Part shown: positions 38,179-47,385 of the stretch, piece by piece | How the letters are laid out: each line of letters starts with the position of its first letter | How positions within the stretch are numbered: the first letter of the stretch is position 1 | Assembly: GCF_024584705.1 (NCBI RefSeq) | Contig: NZ_CP097384.1 | Span: 6,014,001-6,078,000, forward strand | Direction of reading: 5' to 3' | DNA length: 64,000 bases | Source: Blastopirellula sp. J2-11 | GTDB taxonomy: Bacteria; Planctomycetota; Planctomycetia; Pirellulales; Pirellulaceae | Program-made: the position numbers and the translations under genes | Notes under the pieces: generated by a model | What the model was told of the DNA's origin: nothing | The model's database searches: none | What the model saw: the letters and a program-made list of their open reading frames with translations, nothing else

Positions 38179-39159
38179 TTATGACTCCCACTGAGTCACC
38201 GATTCGGCCAGCGAGAGCCCGCTTAAATAGGCGCCTTCCACTTTCGCTTGCTGACACCAATCGCCGCCGATCGCCAAACGGATTTCTCCGTCCGCCAAAC
38301 AGCCGATGCTCAGCGGCTCTGGCGGGATCGAATAGCGCCAGCGATGCGCCGTTTGATACGCGACGCGGGGAAACGACAAACGGGTCGCCGCCGCGAACGC
38401 AGCCAACATCTGCGGCGCGATCTCTTTTGGCGATTGCTCCAAATGACGCAAGCTCCAAGACTGCGAAGCATGCAGCACCCAGCAGTCGCGCGAATCATCG
38501 CGCTGCGGCTTGCTGCTGTTACGCGCAATCCACGATAACGGCGAATCATGCACAAAGGCGCCATCCAACGGCAACGCTAACCGCTGTTCAAATTGGACAA
38601 GCGTCGCCCAACAGGGGTTCAGCGTTACTTGCTCTACTTGCGCCGCATAGATTGGCGCCGCGTCGCGCAGCAGATCGGCCGCTTGAGCCGGGGGAACGGT
38701 AGAGACCAAAGCATCGAACGGCGAGAACGTTTCGCCCCGTTCGCAGGTCAGCGACCAAGTAGAACCGGATCGTGCGACCGTTTGCACGCGCTGTGAGAGC
38801 TGGATATTCAAACCTGCAGCCAACCACTTGGCCGGCGCGTTCATCGCCGGGACGCCGACATAGCGAACCGGATGGGTCTTTGGAGTCGAGACTTCGCCGC
38901 ATTGGAGAACGCCGATCGTTCCCATCCATGGAGCGACGACACCGGCGTCGATCCACGCATCGACTTGCTGTTGAAAACGAGGATCGCGAGCGGTGAAATA
39001 CTGGGCGCCATGATCAAAGCGAAGATCTTCGGCGCGGCGCGTCGACATGCGGCCCGCGGGGGCGCGGGCCTTGTCGAACAAATGGACGTCATGTTGAGAA
39101 GAGAGCTCTCGGGCACAAATCAAACCCGACATTCCGGCGCCGATAATTGCGACTTTCAA
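38179..39159 (-). CDS. FAD-dependent amine-oxidase-like (renalase-type) protein
   Basis: A 326-residue flavoprotein. The FAD motif is AIIGAGMSGLICARELS, followed by FDKARAPAGRMSTRR and DHGAQYFTARD, the signature of the COG3380/renalase group. The C-terminus IRLAIGGDWCQQAKVEGAYL closes the FAD site. Cytoplasmic, with no export signal. Its gene lies 27 nt downstream of the sugar dehydrogenase gene and on the same strand, so the two may be co-transcribed. The substrate is unknown. Confidence 0.87.
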   Translation of the reverse strand: MKVAIIGAGMSGLICARELSSQHDVHLFDKARAPAGRMSTRRAEDLRFDHGAQYFTARDPRFQQQVDAWIDAGVVAPWMGTIGVLQCGEVSTPKTHPVRYVGVPAMNAPAKWLAAGLNIQLSQRVQTVARSGSTWSLTCERGETFSPFDALVSTVPPAQAADLLRDAAPIYAAQVEQVTLNPCWATLVQFEQRLALPLDGAFVHDSPLSWIARNSSKPQRDDSRDCWVLHASQSWSLRHLEQSPKEIAPQMLAAFAAATRLSFPRVAYQTAHRWRYSIPPEPLSIGCLADGEIRLAIGGDWCQQAKVEGAYLSGLSLAESVTQWES

Positions 39160-39186
39160 GCTCTTTTCCCCGTGGAAGTCGTGTAC

Positions 39187-40401
39187 TTACTTCTTCGATT
39201 GAAATCGATACAGCGTGCCGTATTCGCCGAAGATCGCGCTGACAATGACGTCGCCTGATTCATCTTCGCCAAAGGTGACGACCGGCGGATTTGACGGGTT
39301 GGCGATGCGATAGTTGGCGCGCACTTTTTTCGCTTCCAGGTCGTAGTCCAGCGCCCAAACTTTACCGGTCACATAGTCGGCGTACAAGTATTTTCCGACC
39401 AATTCTGGAACCGCGGCGCCACGATAAACCAGACCGCCGGTGATCGACTTGCCGATGTCGTGATTGTATTCCCAGATTGGTTCGATCATCTTGTCATTCG
39501 CTGCGACGCCGCTGTTCTTGAACTCGTGGAAACCTTCACGCTTGTTCCAGCCGTAGTTTCCACCTTTGACGATCAGATCGATCTCTTCCCAGATGTCCTG
39601 GCCCACTTCGCCGCACCACAGAACGCCGGTCTTGCGATCGAAACTGAAACGCCAGATGTTTCGCAAACCGTAGGCATAGATCTCTGGCTGGGCGTCCTTC
39701 ACGCCAACAAACGGATTGTCGGCCGGAATCGCATAGTTCTTGCCATCGGCTTGATGATCGACGTCGATCCGCAAGATCGAACCCAACAGCGTCGATAGGT
39801 TCTGACCATTTCCGGTCGGATCGCCGCCGCTGCCGCCGTCGCCCAGGCCGATGTACAGATAACCGTCGGGGCCAAATTTGATCGTCCCGCCGTTGTGATT
39901 CCAAAACGGCTGCTTGATCGTCATCAATACTTTTTCAGAAGCGGGATCGGCTTTGTTGGGGTCATCCTTGGAAACGGAAAACTCCGAAATCACCGAGAGT
40001 TGCTTTTCTTTCTCGGTCGAATAGTAAACGTAGAACTTGCCGTTTGACTTGTAGTCGGGATGAAACGCGAAGCCGAGAAAGCCTTCTTCGTTTTGACGCG
40101 GATTGAAGTGGACATTCTTCTCGATATCGAGAAAGACGTCGGTCGTGTCTCCTTCGACTTCGTCTTTGGGCATGATGTGAATCACCCCTTGTTGCTCGGC
40201 GATGAACAATCGCCCGCTGCCGTCGGCCGCGTTGGTGATGATCAACGGTCGACGGATGCGCAGGTTCTTAAACGTGCGGACCATCTCAACGGTGTCGAGC
40301 GGCGTTTCCGAGAACGCGACCGGCGGCGCTTCTTCGGCTCGCAGCGTGGCGATGGATAAGACCAGCAGAACAAACAGCGAAAGCATTCGGCGAAGCGGCA
40401 T
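39187..40401 (-). CDS. Secreted PQQ-type glucose/sorbosone dehydrogenase
   Basis: A 404-residue six-bladed beta-propeller with a signal peptide (residues 1-22, cut near LRA-EE). Motifs HNGGTIKFGPDGYLYIGLGDGG (cited in part as WNHNGG and IGLGDGGSGGD), YGLRNIWRFSFD and GEVGQDIWEEID match the PQQ-binding face of the family. It would oxidise a sugar in the periplasm or envelope. PQQ synthesis genes are not in the window. Confidence 0.92.
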   Translation of the reverse strand: MPLRRMLSLFVLLVLSIATLRAEEAPPVAFSETPLDTVEMVRTFKNLRIRRPLIITNAADGSGRLFIAEQQGVIHIMPKDEVEGDTTDVFLDIEKNVHFNPRQNEEGFLGFAFHPDYKSNGKFYVYYSTEKEKQLSVISEFSVSKDDPNKADPASEKVLMTIKQPFWNHNGGTIKFGPDGYLYIGLGDGGSGGDPTGNGQNLSTLLGSILRIDVDHQADGKNYAIPADNPFVGVKDAQPEIYAYGLRNIWRFSFDRKTGVLWCGEVGQDIWEEIDLIVKGGNYGWNKREGFHEFKNSGVAANDKMIEPIWEYNHDIGKSITGGLVYRGAAVPELVGKYLYADYVTGKVWALDYDLEAKKVRANYRIANPSNPPVVTFGEDESGDVIVSAIFGEYGTLYRFQSKK

Positions 40402-40497
40402 GGATGCGACTCGTGTGGTTGAAACGGCGGAGAATTGGGTACGGAGCTATTCTAGCTTCCCCCTGCGCTCCTTTCCACGTGCCGATTTCCGTCGAAA

Positions 40498-41532
40498 TCA
40501 GGTCAATCCGCCCAATTCGGGGGAACACGATTCCGCCGGTTCGGTCGCTAATCGCGACGCTAGACGGACCGCTTCGATCAAGCTCGTCACTCCGGCTTTC
40601 CCTTGCCAGGCGATATCAAACGCCGTGCCGTGATCGACCGAAGTGCGGATAATCGGCAGCCCCAGCGTGATATTAACCGCCACGTCAAACGCCAACGCCT
40701 TCAGCGGGATGTGCCCCTGATCGTGATACATGCAGATCACGCAATCGGTCGCGGCGCGGCGCTCGCGCAAAAAAACCGTATCCGGCGGAAATGGCCCGGC
40801 GATATCAATGCCGCTGGCCTGCGCCGTCGCGACTGCCGGAGCGATGATCCGCTCTTCTTCCGAATTGCCGAACAATCCGTGCTCACCGGCGTGGGGATTG
40901 AGCCCGCAGACCAGCATTTTCGGCGCTCGACCGCGAATGCGGAGCATCGCCTCATGACTGAGCTGGATTACTTCGCCGATTCGCTCTTGAGTCAGCAGCG
41001 ACGGAACTTCGGCGTAACCGACATGCGTCGTCACAAAGCCGCAGGTGATTTCTGCGGAGGTCAGCATCATGCAGATGCGGGCCGAGTCGGTCTCGTCGGC
41101 GAAGATCTCGGTATGCCCTGGATAGTTGACGCCGGCGGCGCGCAGCGCTTCTTTGTTGATCGGTCCGGTGCTGATCGCGTCGACATGGCCTGCTTTGGCG
41201 GCGCCAATCGCCGCCAGGATATAGGCGTAGCAGGCCTGACCGCACGCGGCCGAAATCTGCCCCGGCGTAACGGCGTCTGCATCGATCGCTTGTAGATCAT
41301 AAATCGTCGGCTTGGTGAGCGAAGCGAGCGATTCAGCGCCTTGCCGTGCGTCGACGATCGTTTCGCACATCGGCAAGTTTAGTTGGGTCGCTACCCGGCG
41401 TAATAGCTGTGCGTCGCCAAAGAGGATCGGCGTGCAGTACGCGGCGACTTCAGGCTGGGCCAGCAGACGCAGGGCGATCTCGGGGCCAACTCCAGCCGGA
41501 TCCCCCATCGTAACGGCGATTTTCGGTTTCAT
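40498..41532 (-). CDS. pdxA: 4-hydroxythreonine-4-phosphate dehydrogenase
   Basis: A 344-residue PdxA that oxidises 4-phosphohydroxy-L-threonine in pyridoxal phosphate synthesis. Motifs MGDPAGVGPEI at the N-terminus, GHTEIFADET, YHDQGHIPLKALAF and TSVDHGTAFDIAW, which hold the metal and substrate residues, are intact. The start is placed at MKPKIAV (41532), the usual N-terminus; a start at 41547 adds five residues. PLP is the cofactor of the alpha-oxoamine synthase domain in this window, but the genes are far apart. Confidence 0.95.
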   Translation of the reverse strand: MKPKIAVTMGDPAGVGPEIALRLLAQPEVAAYCTPILFGDAQLLRRVATQLNLPMCETIVDARQGAESLASLTKPTIYDLQAIDADAVTPGQISAACGQACYAYILAAIGAAKAGHVDAISTGPINKEALRAAGVNYPGHTEIFADETDSARICMMLTSAEITCGFVTTHVGYAEVPSLLTQERIGEVIQLSHEAMLRIRGRAPKMLVCGLNPHAGEHGLFGNSEEERIIAPAVATAQASGIDIAGPFPPDTVFLRERRAATDCVICMYHDQGHIPLKALAFDVAVNITLGLPIIRTSVDHGTAFDIAWQGKAGVTSLIEAVRLASRLATEPAESCSPELGGLT

Positions 41533-41679
41533 AAATCTAGCAAGCAAAGTGCGACATGCGATGACATCCCTCTATTAGAATCGGATCGACCGTCGCCCGC
41601 TAGGAAGGTGAACCCGCTGCCGCGTCGACTTGTCATTCCCGTACCGCAGATCCTCCGCGCAGGCCCCACGAGACGTCCG

Positions 41680-42477
41680 ATGCCGCTGCCCCTGTATCAA
41701 ATCGACGCATTTACGACGAAGCCGCTCGCCGGTAATCCAGCCGCAGTCTGTTGGCTGGAGCAATCGTGCGAAGATAGCTGGCTTCAAGCAGTCGCGGCCG
41801 AAATGAATCTTTCTGAAACGGCTTTTCTCTGGCAAGAGGAAAGCCGTTTTCGTTTGCGCTGGTTCACGCCGAAGGTCGAAGTTGATCTATGCGGGCACGC
41901 AACGCTCGCGGCGGCTCATTTTTTGTGGGAAATCGGCAGAGCTACGGCCGGCGCAACGATCGATTTCAACACGCGTAGCGGAGTACTGACAGCAGCGCAA
42001 AAGGAAGATCGCATCGAGCTTGATTTTCCGATCGACGAAATCGAACTTGGCGATCCGCCGACCGGATTGATCGCGGCCTTGGGATGCAAGCCAATCGCGA
42101 CTGGCCGCAATCGCCGTGATGTGTTGGTGGAAGTGGCGAGCGAAGCGGAACTGCGGAGCGTAGCGCCCGACTTTCGCCGCTTGGCCGAGATTCGCGCACG
42201 CGGCGTGATCGTCACTTGCCGCGGCGACGGCGAGAAATACGAATTTCTCTCCCGCTTCTTCGCGCCGGCTTGTGGGATCGATGAAGACCCAGTGACCGGC
42301 TCGGCCCACTGTGCGCTGGTCACCTACTGGGCGCCAAAGTGGAAAAAAGAAACGCTGCGAGCGTTTCAATGCTCGCGGCGCGGGGGAGAGTTGGAGGTGA
42401 CGCTAAATGGCGATCGCGCCAAGCTGCGTGGCGCGGCGGTCACGGTCCTGCGTGGTGAGTTGGACGCTTCGTCGTGA
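41680..42477 (+). CDS. PhzF-family isomerase-like protein
   Basis: A 265-residue protein with the diaminopimelate-epimerase-like fold. The catalytic glutamate is E46 in NLSETAFLW; VDLCGHATLAAAHFLW and DEDPVTGSAHCAL mark the two half-domains. PhzF itself isomerises a phenazine precursor, but most homologues have unknown substrates, and no other phenazine gene is here. The start at 41680 is set by family length; an upstream frame to 41608 is unlikely. Convergent with the sulfatase gene, 3 nt apart. Confidence 0.9.
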   Translation: MPLPLYQIDAFTTKPLAGNPAAVCWLEQSCEDSWLQAVAAEMNLSETAFLWQEESRFRLRWFTPKVEVDLCGHATLAAAHFLWEIGRATAGATIDFNTRSGVLTAAQKEDRIELDFPIDEIELGDPPTGLIAALGCKPIATGRNRRDVLVEVASEAELRSVAPDFRRLAEIRARGVIVTCRGDGEKYEFLSRFFAPACGIDEDPVTGSAHCALVTYWAPKWKKETLRAFQCSRRGGELEVTLNGDRAKLRGAAVTVLRGELDASS

Positions 42478-42480
42478 CGA

Positions 42481-44157
42481 CTACGGCGACGTCAGTTCAA
42501 AATCCAAGACGTTGTTTCCCTTGACGATCGCCACCATCAAGGATGTCCGTTTGAGATTGGCATAGCGCGGGGGAAGTTTCTCACTGCTGATCGTCACTTT
42601 AAACTGGCCAGCAGGCGCACCGGCGCGATTGTCCGATGTCGACATCTTGTACTTGCCATTTGCGTCCGTAACGCCGGTTGCTCTTTTTCCCCCTTTGCCA
42701 CCGTAGAAAGTAACGACGGCGCCAGCCAGAGGCTGACCTTTCAGCGTCACCGTTCCGCTGGTTGCATTCAGATTCGGTTTATTGGCGTTCTTTTTCTGTT
42801 CTTTTTCGGCATCTTTCGCATTCACGGCCGGCAACCATTTGGCCAGTCGTTTTTTCACGACGTCGTTTGCCGGCTGATCCGCGACATTGGTCCATTCCAT
42901 GGGATCCTCTTGATGGTCGTAAAGTTCTTCACTTCCATCGGCGTAGCGAATGTACCGCCAGCGCTCGTCACGGACCGCATGGTTGTTTTTTCCGTGCGTG
43001 GTGATCGCCGGTCGATCCCATTCGGCGGCGGGATCTTTCAAGAGCGGCGCCAGACTTTTGCCTTCGACAACTTGGGGCGCGGTCAGCCCGCACAGTTCGG
43101 CCAAAGTCGGATAGAGATCCAACAGCGTCACCGTGCGCTCGCAATGTTGTTCTGGCTTCGTCAGGCCGGGAGCAATAATCAATAGCGGCACGCGATCCGC
43201 TTCTTCCCAGAGCGAAAACTTGCGCCAATGCTGTTTCTCGCCCAAGTGCCAACCATGATCTCCCCACAGAACGACGATCGTATTGTCAGCGTAGGGACTT
43301 GCTTCCAATGCGGCGATCAAACGACCGACTTGAGCGTCGGCGAACTCAATGCTGGCCAGATATCCTTGCACCGCTTTGGCGTAGTTGTCGGTCGACGTCA
43401 CTTTCTTGTGATCGCCGTTCGGCTTGGCGATCTTCACGCCTGCCTCCGGCACATCGGCCAGATCATCGTCTTTGATTTGCGGCAATTGAATTTGATCGAG
43501 TGGGAAGTGATCGAAATACTCTTGCGGCACAAACCAGGGAAGGTGAGGGCGGAAGATGCCGCAGGCCAAAAAGAGCGGCTTGTCATGCTTCTTCCCTAGC
43601 TGATCGATCGCCCAGTCGACCATTTGATAGTCGCTCATCTCGGCATCTTGAGCGTCGACCGGCCCCCAGTCAAAGTGCGCCGTTTTCGGAATACCATTGG
43701 CCGGCAGTTGTTTCGGTTTGGGATCGCCGGTCTGTTTCTGATACTCGTCCCACCCACTGTCTTCACGATACGAACCATGGAAGATCTTGCCGCAACCGAC
43801 GACGTCATAGCCGTTCTGCTGATAGAACTGCGGCAGAGTCACCGCATCCGGCATCGCCGGGCGCCAGGGTTGATCGTTGTGATAGACGCCGGATGTCGAC
43901 GGCGCAATACCGGTCAGCAACGAAGCTCGCGACGGATTGCAGGCCGGCGCCGAGCAATAGGCCCGCTCGAACAAAACCCCTTTCGCGGCCAGACGATCGA
44001 TGTTCGGTGAGCGGGTCTGCGGATGTCCTCCCAGACATCCGACCCAGTCGTTCAAATCGTCGACGGCGATAAATAAGACGTTCGGTCGATCAGCGGCATT
44101 GGCCAGATTGAGCAAGAACGGCAGCAAGAGGGGGGCGCAAACAAGATATCGTAACAT
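42481..44157 (-). CDS. Secreted sulfatase fused to carboxypeptidase-regulatory-like domain
   Basis: A 558-residue exported sulfatase, iduronate-2-sulfatase-like. Signal peptide 1-22. The formylglycine site is C73 in CNPSRASLLTG, with the metal ligands in VDDLND and WGDHGWHLGEKQHW. After about residue 465 a linker (KDAEKEQKKNANKP) leads to a transthyretin-like domain (SGTVTLKGQPLAGAVV ... ANGKYKMSTSD). This resembles the free lipoproteins at 6049 and 54365. GGAG lies about 8 nt before the ATG at 44157. It probably cleaves sulfate from polysaccharides. Confidence 0.92.
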   Translation of the reverse strand: MLRYLVCAPLLLPFLLNLANAADRPNVLFIAVDDLNDWVGCLGGHPQTRSPNIDRLAAKGVLFERAYCSAPACNPSRASLLTGIAPSTSGVYHNDQPWRPAMPDAVTLPQFYQQNGYDVVGCGKIFHGSYREDSGWDEYQKQTGDPKPKQLPANGIPKTAHFDWGPVDAQDAEMSDYQMVDWAIDQLGKKHDKPLFLACGIFRPHLPWFVPQEYFDHFPLDQIQLPQIKDDDLADVPEAGVKIAKPNGDHKKVTSTDNYAKAVQGYLASIEFADAQVGRLIAALEASPYADNTIVVLWGDHGWHLGEKQHWRKFSLWEEADRVPLLIIAPGLTKPEQHCERTVTLLDLYPTLAELCGLTAPQVVEGKSLAPLLKDPAAEWDRPAITTHGKNNHAVRDERWRYIRYADGSEELYDHQEDPMEWTNVADQPANDVVKKRLAKWLPAVNAKDAEKEQKKNANKPNLNATSGTVTLKGQPLAGAVVTFYGGKGGKRATGVTDANGKYKMSTSDNRAGAPAGQFKVTISSEKLPPRYANLKRTSLMVAIVKGNNVLDFELTSP

Positions 44158-44274
44158 GGGCGAAGCTCCGGGGGGCACGGATATCACAGGTTGACGCTGG
44201 GATGCGCCAAGAGCTTGCATTATTGTCGAAAAATGTCGCCGGTTCAGGTTATCTCGCGAAATTTTGGCGATCGC

Positions 44275-45897
44275 TTAATAATCCCGCAGCATTTCGGTCG
44301 CCGCATTCTTGCCGGCGGCGCCCATGACGCCTCCGCCTGGATGGCTGGCGGCGCCGCACAAATAGAGCCCGGCGATCGGCGTGCGATGATCGGCCCAGCC
44401 GGGGACCGGCCGCGTTACAAAGAGCTGATTGAAGTTCATCGCACCTTGCATGATATTGCCGCCGGTAATGCCAAAGGTTCGCTCAAGATCCAGCGGCGAA
44501 AGAACCTGTCGATGCAAGACCGAACCGGGAACGTTCGGCGCATACTGCGCGAGAACATCCACACAGCGATCGGCGAACTTTTCTTTGATGTCGTCCCATG
44601 ATCCTTCGCGCAGTTTGTACGGCGCGTACTGCACAAACATCGACAGGATATGCTGACCCTCGGGCGCGATCGAATCGTCGACCGACGTTGGCATCGTCAT
44701 TTCCAAAATCGGATTGGCGCTGGGCCTTCCATACTTCGCGTCGTCGTAGGCCAGCTCAAGATAGTCGATGTCTGGCGAAATGTGCATCGTTCCATGGTGA
44801 TGCTCGGCAACGCCGGTCGAAGGTACGGCGGTAAAGTTCGGCGGCTCTGAGAGGGCCAGATTGATCTTGGCTGACGCCGATGCGTAGTCAATGTTTTTGA
44901 TCGCGGCCAAGAACTCTGGCGGCAATTGATCGGGTTCGAGGAATTTTTCAAACGTCCAATGTGCGTCGATGCTGGAACCGACGAACTCGGCTTCGATCGT
45001 TTCTCCGCCGGTCAGTTGCACGCCGCACACTTTTCCCTTGTCGACCAAGATACGCGAGACTGACGTTTCGCGGCGAATATCAACGCGGTATTGTTGACAC
45101 GCTTTTTCGAGCGCCGTCGCCAGCCCCCCCATGCCGCCGCGTACGTAACCCCAAACGCCTCGTTTGCCGCCGGCTTCTCCCATCACATGATGCATCAGCA
45201 CGTAGGCGGTTCCCGGCGCTGAGATCGACGCGAAAGCGCCGATGATTGCGTCGGTCGCTAACGTCGCACGGAGCGGCTCACTTTCAAACCAACGTTCGAC
45301 AATCGGTCGCGCGGCGCCGGTCAACAGCTCTAACGCTGCCGGCATATCGGTTCCCAATTTGCCCAACTCGCTATACATGTCCCACAAGCGACTCGCGTCA
45401 CGCAGTCGCTTGGTGACCCCAATCTTGCGCCAGCTTTTCGGCATCGGCAGCGGATCGGGCGCCGTTCGTGACAAGAGCGGTTCGATCACTTTGGCGACCC
45501 GCTCCAGCAGCGCGTTGTATTGCGGATAGCGTTCGGCGTCGCGTTGACTGAATTTGCTAATTTCTTTTTGCGTCGCTAGTTCGTCATGACGCAGCAGCAG
45601 CGACTGACCGTCAGGCGTGGGGGTAAACGACGATGGATCGCGCGGCAAGATCGCCAGGCCATGCGATTTCAGTTGCAGGTCGCGGATGATCTCTGGCAGA
45701 AACAGGCTAATTACGTAGGCGGCGGTCGACACCTTAAAACCGGGCCAGAGCTCTTCGGTGGTGCTGCATCCGCCCAGAACGTGGCGGCGCTCCAGCACGC
45801 AGACTTTTTTGCCTGCTTTGGCCAAGTAGGCGGCCGTGACCAGACCATTGTGTCCGCCGCCGATAATCACGCAGTCGTAATATTTTCCGCCAGCCAT
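44275..45897 (-). CDS. Phytoene-desaturase-like FAD oxidoreductase (PYROXD2-type)
   Basis: A 540-residue flavoprotein. The FAD motif CVIIGGGHNGLVTAAYLAKAG and the LERRHVLGG turn begin the protein, and GLYLCGAASHPGGGVMGAAG near the end is typical of the PYROXD2/carotenoid-desaturase group. The start at 45897 has GGAG about 6 nt upstream; the frame extends to 46029 but that part is low in family features. No other carotenoid gene is adjacent, so the substrate is open. Divergent from the gene at 46103. Confidence 0.9.
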   Translation of the reverse strand: MAGGKYYDCVIIGGGHNGLVTAAYLAKAGKKVCVLERRHVLGGCSTTEELWPGFKVSTAAYVISLFLPEIIRDLQLKSHGLAILPRDPSSFTPTPDGQSLLLRHDELATQKEISKFSQRDAERYPQYNALLERVAKVIEPLLSRTAPDPLPMPKSWRKIGVTKRLRDASRLWDMYSELGKLGTDMPAALELLTGAARPIVERWFESEPLRATLATDAIIGAFASISAPGTAYVLMHHVMGEAGGKRGVWGYVRGGMGGLATALEKACQQYRVDIRRETSVSRILVDKGKVCGVQLTGGETIEAEFVGSSIDAHWTFEKFLEPDQLPPEFLAAIKNIDYASASAKINLALSEPPNFTAVPSTGVAEHHHGTMHISPDIDYLELAYDDAKYGRPSANPILEMTMPTSVDDSIAPEGQHILSMFVQYAPYKLREGSWDDIKEKFADRCVDVLAQYAPNVPGSVLHRQVLSPLDLERTFGITGGNIMQGAMNFNQLFVTRPVPGWADHRTPIAGLYLCGAASHPGGGVMGAAGKNAATEMLRDY

Positions 45898-46089
45898 CGC
45901 CGCTCCGCCGAGAGGAGAAATCGTGCCGTTGCCAATAACGCCTAGCATCGCCCTGATGCGGCCTGCAAGTCGAGCGCAGTTTTTCTGGTCGCTAGAATCG
46001 TTACGATCGAAACGCGCGGCTTTCTTCACTCGCGCGGCTCGGCTTGATACGATAGAACGACTTGCTTTGTTCCCACTCGGCCCGCCTTC

Positions 46090-46094
46090 AGGAG
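46090..46094 (+). promoter_or_regulatory. Ribosome site favouring a TTG start
   Basis: AGGAG lies 8 nt before the TTG at 46103. The ATG-bearing alternatives further upstream (to 45923) run into the divergent flavoprotein gene and have no comparable site. Confidence 0.6.
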
Positions 46095-46102
46095 ATCTCG
46101 CT

Positions 46103-47260
46103 TTGTCCGCCAGCCCTTACGACGAAATTCGGAGCGCCCTCGATCAGCAAGGCGCCGAGGCGGCGCTCCAGCGACTATCGGACGAGTTCCGCAAAGAGAA
46201 GAAGCACTATGAGCTGTTCGAATCGCTCAAGATGCTCGCGCGGCTACGACTTGGGCTGCCGCTGCTTTACGCCGACGCTGGGGAAGAACTGACCGAAGAA
46301 AAGCGGGACGCGTTGGAGGATGCGTTGATCGAGATCTGTCGCGAGGTCGGTACGCTGCTGCTGGACGAAGGAAGAATTCGTGAAGGCTGGTACTACCTGC
46401 GACCGGTCGGAGACAAAGAGCCGGTGCTGCGCGCCATTCGCGACGCCGATTTTGACGAAGAGGATACGCTCGACGACGTGATCGAAGTCGCGCTGCACGA
46501 AGGGATCGCTCCCGAGTTGGGCTTTGGTTTGCTGCTAGAGCATCACGGGACCTGCAATGCGATTACCACGTACGAACAACAGTTTGCCGGGCTTCCTCCG
46601 GCGCGACAGCAACCGTTGGCGGCGAAGTTGCTGCAGCATTTGCACGACGAATTGTCGGCAACCCTGAAAGCGGACATCGCGCATCAAGAGGGATCCGATC
46701 CGACCGAAGCGACGCTGGCCGAGATGATCGCGCCGCGTGATTGGCTGTTTAGCGCCGGCGGCTATCACATTGACGCCAGCCATCTAGCGGCGACCGTCCG
46801 CTTTGCCCGCGTGCTGGATGATCCCGCACTGTTACGGTTGGCGCTCGATCTCACCGCTTACGGAGAGCGTCTCGATCCGCAGCTGCAGTACGAACAGCCG
46901 GTTCCTTTCACTAGCACCTATCCGCATAACGCGCTCTTCTTTCAGGCGTTACTGGGCGAAAATTACGATGTGGCGCTGAAGCACTTTCGTGAAAAAGCGG
47001 AAGCGAGCGACATTCGCCGTGAAGGTTCGTTGGCGATCGAAACCTACATCTCGCTGCTGGCTCGCACCGGCAAAGCGAGCGAAGCGCTGGATGCAGCGCT
47101 GCGGATGATTCCGGAAGGAGTCCATACGATGGGAATCGCCCCGACGCTAGTCGAGCTCTCCAACGCATCGGGCGACTACGAAAAGCTGGCCACCTTTTGC
47201 CAGAACCGCAGTGACATGCTGGGATTTATCACCAGCTTGTTGCAAGCGAAATCGCAGTAG
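46103..47260 (+). CDS. Conserved helical protein of unknown function
   Basis: A 385-residue soluble protein, predicted all-alpha, with no signal peptide. Its N-terminal helix reads ALDQQGAEAALQRLSDEF; the middle has FSAGGYHIDASHLAATVRFARV and the C-terminus TPR-like helices (SLAIETYISLLARTGKASEA). The start is a TTG chosen by its ribosome site. I recognise no domain with confidence; TPR-like scaffolds are one possibility. Confidence 0.75.
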   Translation: MSASPYDEIRSALDQQGAEAALQRLSDEFRKEKKHYELFESLKMLARLRLGLPLLYADAGEELTEEKRDALEDALIEICREVGTLLLDEGRIREGWYYLRPVGDKEPVLRAIRDADFDEEDTLDDVIEVALHEGIAPELGFGLLLEHHGTCNAITTYEQQFAGLPPARQQPLAAKLLQHLHDELSATLKADIAHQEGSDPTEATLAEMIAPRDWLFSAGGYHIDASHLAATVRFARVLDDPALLRLALDLTAYGERLDPQLQYEQPVPFTSTYPHNALFFQALLGENYDVALKHFREKAEASDIRREGSLAIETYISLLARTGKASEALDAALRMIPEGVHTMGIAPTLVELSNASGDYEKLATFCQNRSDMLGFITSLLQAKSQ

Positions 47261-47385
47261 CAGAGGACACTTCCTCGATCACTCTGCTAGGCGCAATCGT
47301 TGAGTGCACCGCGAAAATAAGTAGGCCGTTGCCTCCTAAATCGACCTACCAGCAAGAGCGGCATCAAAAAACATCGATGCGTGAC

